Assembly (NCBI RefSeq): GCF_030271515.1
Contig: NZ_JASCXI010000002.1
Span: 620,001 to 684,000, forward strand
Direction of reading: 5' to 3'
Source: Erythrobacter oryzae
Lineage (GTDB): Bacteria; Pseudomonadota; Alphaproteobacteria; Sphingomonadales; Sphingomonadaceae
Length of the DNA stretch: 64,000 nucleotides
Numbering within the stretch: position 1 is the stretch's first letter; each line of letters opens with the position of its first letter. The position numbers were made by a program, and so were the translations under genes. Below, one piece after another: positions 44,137 through 51,924 of this stretch. A model generated the notes under the pieces. The model saw only the letters and a list, made by a program, of their open reading frames with translations, was not told where the DNA came from and ran no database searches.

Positions 44137-45387
44137 TCAGCGCGGCCCTTCCATCAAGGCAATGGCGCGCCGCACCAGCGGGCGCCCCGCCAGCAAGGCG
44201 ATGACCGCGAGCGCGTAGAGTCCCGCCATCATGGCAAAGCCCGCCGCCAGCCCGGTGTGGACCGCGATGGCCGGCAACGCGACGGTCGAGATCCCTGCGC
44301 CGAGGAACCCCATCATCGTCATCAGCCCTGCTGCGGTGGCGCGGGCGGAATCTGGCATGACATCGTGCATGGCGGCATAGATGCAGCCGTCGAACAGCCC
44401 CTTACCGAAGCTGGTCGCGAACAGCAGCGCGCCGACCGTGAGCACCGACCGCGCCCAGGGAAAGGGCAGCAGGGACAGTCCGGCGATCCCGAGCCCCAGC
44501 GCGAGCACGGTCATCCGGCCCGTCACGCTCTTGGCGGCGAGCTTGTCGGACAGCCATCCCCCCACCAGCACCGAGACGAACCCGGCGCTGGTGATCATCA
44601 CCGGGCCGACCAGCGCGCTGTCGGCAAGGTTGAGGCCGAGGACGTCATGGGCATAGGTGTTGCACCAGTTGAGCACCGCCGAGGACGCCGCCGTGGCAAG
44701 GCAGAAGGCCGCGCACAGCGTCAGGGCGGCGGGATTGGCGAGGATGATCCTGAGCGGTTCCTCCTTCGGAGCGTCGCTCGCCTGCGCCGCCGCAGCCGCA
44801 GGGGCATCGTCGCGCAAGGTGAATATCAGCAGGCCGAACACCACGCCCCCGAGCAGGGCAAAGACGATGAAGGGCATCGACCAGCCATAGGCATCGGCGA
44901 GGCCGCCCGCCGCCCAGGCGCCGATCCCGCCGCCTGCGAAGACCGCCGTCTGGTGGATCGCCAGCGCGCGGCTGCGCATCGCGGGGCGGTGCCAGGACGA
45001 GATCAGCGCGGTCGCGGTGGGGTAGTAGGTGCTCTCTCCGATGGCCACCAGCGTGCGCATCCCGAGCAGCATCGCAAAGCCCGTCGCCACCGGCATGAAG
45101 CCCGTCGCCATGCTCCAGAACAGCAGGCCGAACAGCACCATGTTGCGGCGGCGCACCGAATCCCCGATCCGCCCGAACAGGAAGGCGCACACGGCATAGG
45201 TCCAGAAGAACACCGTATCGACGACGCCGAGCTGGATGTCGGTAATCGCGAAGGCATCGCGCAGCAGCGGCTTGACCGCATTGAGGATCGCGCGGTCGGC
45301 CGAGTTGAGGAAGGAGACCATCCACAAGAGGCCGATCAGGATCCACGGATAGTGGGCCGGAGCGGGCTTGCGCAGCCAGCGGGTCAT
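44137..45387 (-). CDS. MFS transporter, last gene of the glycosylglycerate locus
   Basis: The 416-aa protein has about 12 hydrophobic helices and the MFS signature between helices 2 and 3 ('FLFGRIGDSVRRRNMVLFG'). 'SFLNSADRAILNAVKPLL' and 'TDIQLGVVDTVFFW' place it near the spinster/hexuronate-type anion-sugar symporters. The start at 45387 overlaps the preceding hydrolase stop (ATGA). The inferred role is inner-membrane import of glucosylglycerate, mannosylglycerate or their breakdown products. Confidence 0.85.
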   Translation of the reverse strand: MTRWLRKPAPAHYPWILIGLLWMVSFLNSADRAILNAVKPLLRDAFAITDIQLGVVDTVFFWTYAVCAFLFGRIGDSVRRRNMVLFGLLFWSMATGFMPVATGFAMLLGMRTLVAIGESTYYPTATALISSWHRPAMRSRALAIHQTAVFAGGGIGAWAAGGLADAYGWSMPFIVFALLGGVVFGLLIFTLRDDAPAAAAAQASDAPKEEPLRIILANPAALTLCAAFCLATAASSAVLNWCNTYAHDVLGLNLADSALVGPVMITSAGFVSVLVGGWLSDKLAAKSVTGRMTVLALGLGIAGLSLLPFPWARSVLTVGALLFATSFGKGLFDGCIYAAMHDVMPDSARATAAGLMTMMGFLGAGISTVALPAIAVHTGLAAGFAMMAGLYALAVIALLAGRPLVRRAIALMEGPR

Positions 45388-46652
45388 CGCCCGCACCACG
45401 CCAGCCACATCGCCGCGGTCCACGAGAAGTCAGGCCCGCCCGATCCCTCGCCGGTTTCGGGGCTGAAGCTCTCGTAGAAACCCGCGGTCTCGATCAGCCG
45501 GGCGGAGTCTTCGCGGATGCGCTCGGCCCAGTCGGCGTGGCCCTGCTGCGCGAGGCCCTCGGCGACCATGTAGCTCACCACCAGCCACACCGGCCCGCGC
45601 CAGTAGCGGCGGTGGTCATAGGCGCGGCTGCCGGCTTCGAGGCTGGGGAGGAGATAGCGCGCGCTGCCCGCGATGCGCTCCAGCGCCGCGATCAGCCGCG
45701 CGCGCTGCGCCTCGCTGCCGACCCCGGCGTAGAAGGCAAGGAAGCTCGCATTGGTGACCAAGCCCGAGCTTTCCCCTGTGATCACGTCGCGCGAGCAATA
45801 GGCCCCCGCCTCCTCGTTCCACAGCCAGTCCATGCCGCGTTCCGACAGGGCTATGCGGGCGCGCAGCTCGCCGGCCGCTTCGTAGTCCCCCTGCGCCTCG
45901 GCCAGCGCGAGCAGATCGCGGTTGGCGCGCAGCAGCATCATCGACATGCCGACGTCGATCATCCGGAACGGGCCGCGATCGGCGATGGCGGCGTGGTCCC
46001 AGCCGCACTCGCGCCCGAACTGGAGGATCGCGACATAGCGGTCATATTCCTCCTGCCTCGGGCGCATCGCGGCATCGACATGGCCGGTGTCGCGCCGCTG
46101 GTAGGGGCCGACGGCGGCGGTATCGACGCGGGCGAGGGCATCGTCCCACTCGGAGGAATTGTCGCGCCCCGTCTCCCAGTTGTGGGTGACCATGACGAGG
46201 CCGTTGCCGAGCGGATCGCGGAAGGTGTGGAACCAGCGGTGGCTGGCAAGGCAGGCGCGGTAGAGCGCGCGCATCCGCGGGCAGGCGGGATCGGCGCCCT
46301 CGGCCTCCCACAGCTGGCGCAGGATCGTCGCCAGCACCGGCGGCTGGGTGATGCCCGAGGTCGGCGGGGTGCGGCCCGTGGCCCATACCTCGGGGCCGGG
46401 GAAATAGCCCTCGTCCTGTTGGTGGAAGATGATGTGGGGGATCATGCCGTCTGCCCACTGGGCGCTGACGAGGGTCTCGATCTCGCGCCACGCGCGGTCG
46501 CGGTCGAAGGTGGCAAAGCCCAAGGCGACGAAGGCCGAATCCCAGTTCCACTGGAAGGGGTAGAGCCCGTGGGTGGGCACGGTGTAGCCGCCGCGGTCGT
46601 TGCGGATCAGGATCTCGCGCGCTTGGCGCTCGAGGTCGGGATTGCGGCTCAT
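45384..46652 (-). CDS. GH63-like glucosylglycerate/mannosylglycerate hydrolase
   Basis: The 422-aa protein is an (alpha/alpha)6-barrel hydrolase of the mannosylglycerate-hydrolase type. 'YPFQWNWDSAFVALGF', 'SAQWADGMIPHIIF', 'GYFPGPEVWATG' and 'TSGITQPPV' match known glucosylglycerate hydrolases, as recalled. The likely acid is D164 in 'WETGRDNSSEWD'. The base is probably E394 or E399 in 'YESFSPETGEG'. Length fits this short subfamily, not long GH63 glucosidases. No signal peptide is present, so it acts in the cytoplasm. It overlaps the glycerate kinase stop by one base, and its products would be a hexose and glycerate. Confidence 0.85.
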   Translation of the reverse strand: MSRNPDLERQAREILIRNDRGGYTVPTHGLYPFQWNWDSAFVALGFATFDRDRAWREIETLVSAQWADGMIPHIIFHQQDEGYFPGPEVWATGRTPPTSGITQPPVLATILRQLWEAEGADPACPRMRALYRACLASHRWFHTFRDPLGNGLVMVTHNWETGRDNSSEWDDALARVDTAAVGPYQRRDTGHVDAAMRPRQEEYDRYVAILQFGRECGWDHAAIADRGPFRMIDVGMSMMLLRANRDLLALAEAQGDYEAAGELRARIALSERGMDWLWNEEAGAYCSRDVITGESSGLVTNASFLAFYAGVGSEAQRARLIAALERIAGSARYLLPSLEAGSRAYDHRRYWRGPVWLVVSYMVAEGLAQQGHADWAERIREDSARLIETAGFYESFSPETGEGSGGPDFSWTAAMWLAWCGR

Positions 46653-47884
46653 CAAGGGGCTCCTGCGGCAATCAGCCGGATATCGTTGACATTGGTGCGG
46701 GTCGGGCCGGTCTTCACGAGGCCCCCGATCCGCTCGAACAGGTCGTAGGTGCAATTGGCCGCGAGCGCGGCGTTGCAGTCGAGCGCGGGCGCGCGGGTGG
46801 CGGCGTCGAACCAGCCGCCGGCATTGTCCTCGCTGCCGTCGATCCCGTCGCTGTCGCAGGCGAGCGCGGCGACGGGGGCGCGTTCGGGGAGCGCAGCCAT
46901 CAGGGCGGCGAGATATTCGAGGTTGGGCCCGCCCCGCCCGCCGGGGGTGCGGACCTCGACCGTCAGCTCCCCGCCCGAAACCAGCAGGCAGCGCGCGCCC
47001 GCCGCGGCATGGTGCAGCGCGAGCGCGGCGTGGGCGCGGCCGGTGGCGGAAGCATCGCCCTCGAGATCATCGCCGATGCGGATGACGGTCCACCCCCGCG
47101 CGACGGCCTCTGCGCTCGCGGCGTCCAGTGCGGTGCGCGCGTCGGCGATCACGTGGACGGGATGCGGTGGCACCGGGGGCGGTGCGGCGGCGCGGATCAT
47201 CGCGGCGAGGCCTGCCTCGACCTTCCAGCCGCTCGCGGCAAGGATGGCGATGGCGCGTTCGGGCTCGAAGGGGCTGGCGATGGTGGGGCCCGAGGCGACC
47301 ACCGCCGGATCATCGCCCACCACGTCAGAGATGATGAAGCTGTGCATGTCCCCCGCCGCCGAAGCCGCGGCAGCGGCGAGGCGCCCGCCCTTCACCCGGC
47401 TGAGGTGACGGCGCACGCAGTTGATGTCGGCAATGGCCACGCCCGACCTGACCAGATGGCGGTTGATCGCGGCCTTCTGATCCAGCGACAGGCCCGGAAT
47501 CGGGTCGACCAGCAGCGCCGAGCCTCCGCCCGAGATCAGGAACACCACCCGGTCGCCCTTGCGCGCGGTGGCGGCGAGGTCGCGGATGCGGCGGCCTGCG
47601 GCAAGGCTCGCCGCGTCGGGAACGGGGTGGCTCGCCTCGATCACCTCGATCCCGCCTGTGGGCAGCCGCGCCCCGTGGCCGTGGCGGGTGACGAGGCACC
47701 CTGTCACCTCGCCCTTGAGGTGCGCCGCGGCCACCTCGGCCATCGCGCCCGCCGCCTTGCCGCAGCCGAGCACCAGCGTGCGCCCCTGCGGCTCCCCGTC
47801 CGGCAAGAGCTGCGGGAGCCTCGCATGGGCGCTCGCGGCACCGACCCCGGCGCGGAAGATCGCAATCAGTTCGTCGCGCAGCAT
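46652..47884 (-). CDS. Glycerate 2-kinase (GckA/MOFRL family)
   Basis: The 410-aa protein phosphorylates D-glycerate to 2-phosphoglycerate, which enters lower glycolysis. 'GCGKAAGAMAEVA', 'SHPVPDAASLAAGRRI', 'LISGGGSALL', 'LSRVKGGRLA', 'SDVVGDDPAVVASGPT' and the C-terminal 'SGGELTVEVRTPGGRGGPN' with 'CDSDGIDGSEDNAGG' identify the DUF4147-MOFRL glycerate kinases. I choose the ATG at 47884, which follows AAGAGGACGG. In the same operon as the GH63-like enzyme it would consume the glycerate half of the substrate. Confidence 0.92.
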   Translation of the reverse strand: MLRDELIAIFRAGVGAASAHARLPQLLPDGEPQGRTLVLGCGKAAGAMAEVAAAHLKGEVTGCLVTRHGHGARLPTGGIEVIEASHPVPDAASLAAGRRIRDLAATARKGDRVVFLISGGGSALLVDPIPGLSLDQKAAINRHLVRSGVAIADINCVRRHLSRVKGGRLAAAAASAAGDMHSFIISDVVGDDPAVVASGPTIASPFEPERAIAILAASGWKVEAGLAAMIRAAAPPPVPPHPVHVIADARTALDAASAEAVARGWTVIRIGDDLEGDASATGRAHAALALHHAAAGARCLLVSGGELTVEVRTPGGRGGPNLEYLAALMAALPERAPVAALACDSDGIDGSEDNAGGWFDAATRAPALDCNAALAANCTYDLFERIGGLVKTGPTRTNVNDIRLIAAGAP

Positions 47885-47967
47885 CCCGTCCTCTTGCCCC
47901 ACTTGCGCCCGCAAGTCGCGCGCTTGCGCCGGGGCTGCGGCCTTATGCCACAGCCCCGGCGCTCACG

Positions 47968-50469
47968 TCAGAAGGTGAAGGTCGCGCGCGCGGTGAGGCG
48001 GCGCGGCAGCACCGGGCGGCCGACGAAGAACGCCCCGTTCGCCACCTGGTTCGCGTCCTGCCGCGGCGAGCCCTCGGTCACCGCATCGGTATCGAACAGG
48101 TTGAACACATTGAGGCTCAACCGCAGCGAATTGCTGCCGATATCCATCGTGTAACCGGCATCGAGGTTGGCGATGTTCCAGCCTTCGAGCTCGATCGCGT
48201 TGGTGGCGGCGGTGAAGTTCGGGCCGGTGTAGTTGGTGAACACCGACAGGTCGAACATCCCGTCATCGTAGTAGAGCCCGGCGTTGTAGAGCCACTCCGG
48301 CTGGCGCTCGACCGCATTGCCGATGTTGAGCACGCGGGTGTCGAACGCGGTGTATTCGGCCTTCTGCCAGGTCACGTTGCCGGCAAAGCTGAGGTCGCCG
48401 ATGATGCGCACGTCGACCGTCGCCTCCGCGCCGTAGCTTTCGGTGCCGACGAGGTTGACCTGTTCGGTGAGGCCGCCCTGGCCGTCGTTGACGAACAGCA
48501 CCTGGCGGCGGTTGTCGAGGCTGGTGTAGAAGCCCGAGAGCGTCAGCGACAGGCCCGGCTGGCTGATCTTGATGCCGGCCTCGGCCTGCTTGATGATCTC
48601 GGCGGTGAAGCTCTGCATTCCCGGCGAGGCGCTGGCATTGGCGGCGGTGCCCGCAGGCAGCGGGCGGAACGCGGCCGAGCGCAGTTCGGGGAAGAAGAAC
48701 CCGCGCGAGGCGTTGGCGTAGAGGCTGATATTGTCCGACACCTTGTAGAGCGCGCCTGCCGCCAGCGCCCATTCGGTGGTCGACACCTCGCCCGTCAGGA
48801 AGCCGCCATTGCCCCAGACCACGTCGCGCAGTGCGGTGGAGAGGTTTGCCGTGGTGGCATCGGTGACGGTGGTCGAGGTGCGCTCGCGGCGGATGTCGCC
48901 GTTCAGTTTCTCGATGCGGAAGCCGATGTCGAGGTTGAAGCGGTCGCCGATCTTCATCTGGTCGGCGATGTAGCCCGCGAAACGCTCGGCCGAATGCTCG
49001 TTGTTGACGTAGCCGGCACCGGCATTGAGCAGGCCCCCGCGCGAGATCACGGTTTGCGCCCCGCCGACCGGGTTGGTGATGGTCAGGCTCACCAGACGCG
49101 GGCGGTTGTTGAGTTCGGCGAGATAGGTGGTGGTGACGTTGAAGTCGCCCGCAGTCGCATTGCCGTAGAAGCCGCCGAGGGTGAAGGCATGGTCGATGCT
49201 GCCGGTCTGGAGCGTCTTGGTGATGTTCAGCTCGGCGGTGAAGTCGTCGACCGGGCGGTCGCGGTCGGTGAAGCGGTTGGCGAACAGCAGCGCATTGGCC
49301 GGAACCGCGCCGCCACCTGCGAAGGTGAACTGGGCGTTGGCGGGAAGGCCAAGATTGCGGTTGGCGAGGAAGCTGGTGAGCGTCTCGGGCACGTTGATCA
49401 CGCCGTCCCCGTCCGACCACAGGCCGAACTTGTGGCTGTAGTCGGAGTACTTGAAGCGCCCGTTGATCCCCCAGCCGCTGTCGCCGAAGTCTTTCTCGAA
49501 GCTGAGGCCGATCATCCCGCCGCGGGTGGCGACGCCGTCGGCGATCTCGGAGGTGAATCGCCCGCCGCCCGGGATATTGAAGCCGAGGCTGGCGAAATCG
49601 AACTGGTTCTGGACCGAATTGACCAGCTCCCCGTCATTGCCGCGCAGGCGGTTGCGGCTCGGCCCGTCGAGCGGGATCGGCAGGTAGAAGGTGGTCTGGT
49701 CGTCGATATACTGGCCGATCAGCTTGATATTGCCGCTGCCGTCGTCGAAGCGATACTCGATATTGCCGCGGATCTGGCCGCCTTCGGTGTCGAGCCCGGT
49801 GCGGATCGGGCCGTCATCGATGCGGTAGAAGCCCGAAAGCGCGAAGTAGAAATTGCCGCCCAGGGGGCCGTTCAGCGCCAGATCGCCGCGATAGCGCCCG
49901 CGCTCGGCCACTTCGAGCTGGGCCGTGCCGGACAGCTCGTCGCCGCCGTCCTTGCTGATGTAGTTGATGAGGCCCGCCACCGAGCCCGGGCCGAACAGGT
50001 TCGACACCCCGCCGCGCACGAATTCCAGCCGGTCGATGCCGAGGTCGTTGCGGGCATAGACGTCATAGGCCGAGGAATTGAGGCCGAAGGACGAAAGCAC
50101 CGTGATCCCGTCATACATCAGCGGGGTGAACTGGAACTGCCCGCCCGAGGGAAGGCCGCGGATGAAGACGTTGGACGCGACTTCCCCGCCGCCGCCGTCG
50201 GCCTTGATCGAGGGGATGGTGTTCAGAATGTCGGCCTGGCTGGTCACGCCTGCGCGGGCCAGCGCGGTATCGTCGAGCTGCGAGATGGCGAGCGGCGTGT
50301 CGAGCGCGGCGCGCGAGCGGCTGGTGCCGGTGACGATGATCTCTTGTCCCGCGATCGGCTCTTCATCCTCGGCAGGGGCGGGTGCATCGGCCTGCTGGGC
50401 CAGCGCGGCGGCCGGCATCAGCGCCGCGAGCGAGACGCCGGCCGCAGCCAGCGCGAGAAACTGCTTCAT
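47968..50469 (-). CDS. TonB-dependent receptor, first gene of the glycosylglycerate locus
   Basis: The 833-aa outer-membrane receptor has a signal peptide ('LMPAAALAQ'), a TonB box 'EIIVTG', and a plug domain with 'VFIRGLPSGGQ' and 'GIDRLEFVRGGVSNLFGPG'. A barrel ends in 'RLTARATFTF'. Position at the head of a catabolic operon, next to a ROK regulator, suggests uptake of a carbohydrate-like substrate too large or too scarce for porins. The substrate is inferred from neighbours only. Its 5' end faces the ROK gene across 139 bases. Confidence 0.88.
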   Translation of the reverse strand: MKQFLALAAAGVSLAALMPAAALAQQADAPAPAEDEEPIAGQEIIVTGTSRSRAALDTPLAISQLDDTALARAGVTSQADILNTIPSIKADGGGGEVASNVFIRGLPSGGQFQFTPLMYDGITVLSSFGLNSSAYDVYARNDLGIDRLEFVRGGVSNLFGPGSVAGLINYISKDGGDELSGTAQLEVAERGRYRGDLALNGPLGGNFYFALSGFYRIDDGPIRTGLDTEGGQIRGNIEYRFDDGSGNIKLIGQYIDDQTTFYLPIPLDGPSRNRLRGNDGELVNSVQNQFDFASLGFNIPGGGRFTSEIADGVATRGGMIGLSFEKDFGDSGWGINGRFKYSDYSHKFGLWSDGDGVINVPETLTSFLANRNLGLPANAQFTFAGGGAVPANALLFANRFTDRDRPVDDFTAELNITKTLQTGSIDHAFTLGGFYGNATAGDFNVTTTYLAELNNRPRLVSLTITNPVGGAQTVISRGGLLNAGAGYVNNEHSAERFAGYIADQMKIGDRFNLDIGFRIEKLNGDIRRERTSTTVTDATTANLSTALRDVVWGNGGFLTGEVSTTEWALAAGALYKVSDNISLYANASRGFFFPELRSAAFRPLPAGTAANASASPGMQSFTAEIIKQAEAGIKISQPGLSLTLSGFYTSLDNRRQVLFVNDGQGGLTEQVNLVGTESYGAEATVDVRIIGDLSFAGNVTWQKAEYTAFDTRVLNIGNAVERQPEWLYNAGLYYDDGMFDLSVFTNYTGPNFTAATNAIELEGWNIANLDAGYTMDIGSNSLRLSLNVFNLFDTDAVTEGSPRQDANQVANGAFFVGRPVLPRRLTARATFTF

Positions 50470-50533
50470 CGATCATCTCCCCATGTGTGCCCGTTCTCCG
50501 GGCTTCTGCGCAGGAGCGTAACAGGCGGCCTGG

Positions 50534-50559
50534 CTTATTACAACCCATGATAAGTTGTA
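50534..50559. promoter_or_regulatory. Candidate ROK operator between receptor and regulator genes
   Basis: Two overlapping dyads share nearly the same centre: CTTAT (50534-50538) with ATAAG (50550-50554), and TACAAC (50539-50544) with GTTGTA (50554-50559). The site lies 50-75 bases before the ROK start and 65-90 bases before the receptor start, in the only AT-rich patch of the divergent gap. Confidence 0.55.
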
Positions 50560-50608
50560 TTCGGGTGCTATTGTTGCCCGTTTGCATCGACTCTGGCATC
50601 AGGCCGCC

Positions 50609-51748
50609 ATGAACACCGCGATGCCCCACGATTTTCTGCCCCGGCCTTCCGAGAGCGAGGCGGCTATCCTCGGCCATGTCCTGCGCAATCCGGGCACGGT
50701 CCAGCCGGCGATCGCGCGCGATTGCGGATTGTCGCAGCAGACCGTCTCGCGGCTGGTGGGCGAGCTGGTCGATCGCGGCGCGCTGGTGCTCGGGACCCGC
50801 AAGGCCAGCGGGCGGCGCGGCCAGCCGAGCGTCTCGATCATGGTCGAGGCCGATTACGCCTATTCGCTGGGGATCGCGCTGATGACCGACGCGCTGTCGG
50901 TGGCGCTGATGGACTTTGCCGGCAATGTCGTCGGCCACGAGCAGATCACCATGCCGGTGATGAGCCGCAAGGCGGTGTTCGCGCGGCTCGAGGAGATCCG
51001 CGCCCGCCTGCTCGCGCGCGCCCCGGCCGCGCGGGAGCGGCTGGTGGGGGCGGGGATCGGCATTCTCGGGCCCTGCCTCGACGGCAAGTCGCGCTTCAAC
51101 CCGCCGCGCGCGCTCGACGAATTCGCGATGGTGCCGATCGACGAGCTGTTCGCCGAGCGTCTCGGCCTGCCGTGCTGGGCCGAGAGCGACGGCAATGCCG
51201 CCGCGGTGGGCGAGAGCTTCCTCGGGGTCGGCCGCCAATATGCCAATTTCGTCTACATCTATGTCGCGGCCGGCCTCGGGGGCGGGGTGATCCTGGGCAA
51301 CCGCCTTTTGCGCGGATCGCACGGCAACAGCGGCGAGATCGGGCGGATGCTGCCCTGGCGCAATTTCCAGATCCCGACGCTCGAGACGCTGCTCCATTCG
51401 CTGCGCTCTTCGGGGGTCGAGCTCGACGGGCTGTCGACCATGCTCGCGCGGTTCGATCCCGACTGGCCGGGGGTCGACGAATGGATCACCCGCAGCCGCG
51501 ACCAGTTCTCGCTGATCGCCTCGGCCATCGCGGCGCTGCTCGACCCCGAGGCGATCGTGCTGGGCGGTCGGATCCCGCGGGTGCTGGCCGAAAAACTGAT
51601 CCCCGCGATCGAGCTGTTCGACGACGCCCGCCGCCAGGAACGCCGCCCCCTGCCGCGGGTGATGCTCTCGCAGACCCAGTTCGAAGCCTGCGCGGTCGGC
51701 GCGGCGATGCTGCCGCTGGAGCAGCGGTTCTATTCGAGCATGCTCTAG
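50609..51748 (+). CDS. ROK-family transcriptional regulator
   Basis: The 379-aa protein has an N-terminal winged helix ('AIARDCGLSQQTVSRLVGEL', about 30-50), then a ROK sugar-kinase-like domain with 'GIGILGPCLDG', 'ESDGNAAAVGESFLG', 'YIYVAAGLGGGVILGN' and 'GSHGNSGEIGRM'. The usual zinc-binding Cys cluster after this point is missing. Like NagC or XylR it probably represses the divergent operon until a sugar ligand binds. The ATG at 50609 is chosen over a TTG at 50555, which would lie inside the dyad site. Confidence 0.88.
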   Translation: MNTAMPHDFLPRPSESEAAILGHVLRNPGTVQPAIARDCGLSQQTVSRLVGELVDRGALVLGTRKASGRRGQPSVSIMVEADYAYSLGIALMTDALSVALMDFAGNVVGHEQITMPVMSRKAVFARLEEIRARLLARAPAARERLVGAGIGILGPCLDGKSRFNPPRALDEFAMVPIDELFAERLGLPCWAESDGNAAAVGESFLGVGRQYANFVYIYVAAGLGGGVILGNRLLRGSHGNSGEIGRMLPWRNFQIPTLETLLHSLRSSGVELDGLSTMLARFDPDWPGVDEWITRSRDQFSLIASAIAALLDPEAIVLGGRIPRVLAEKLIPAIELFDDARRQERRPLPRVMLSQTQFEACAVGAAMLPLEQRFYSSML

Positions 51749-51924
51749 CGGCGGGACGAGCGAACCGGGGCAGCCTCAATTATGTGACAATAATGACACG
51801 TTTCGGGCGTTGAGCGGCTTTTTCCCGCCTTCTGCGTATCTCTAAGGCTTGGCAGACACGCCATCATTTTACATCAATGGACCCATCAGCCCGAGGGACG
51901 GGCAAACTGCAACAGGTGGGCACA

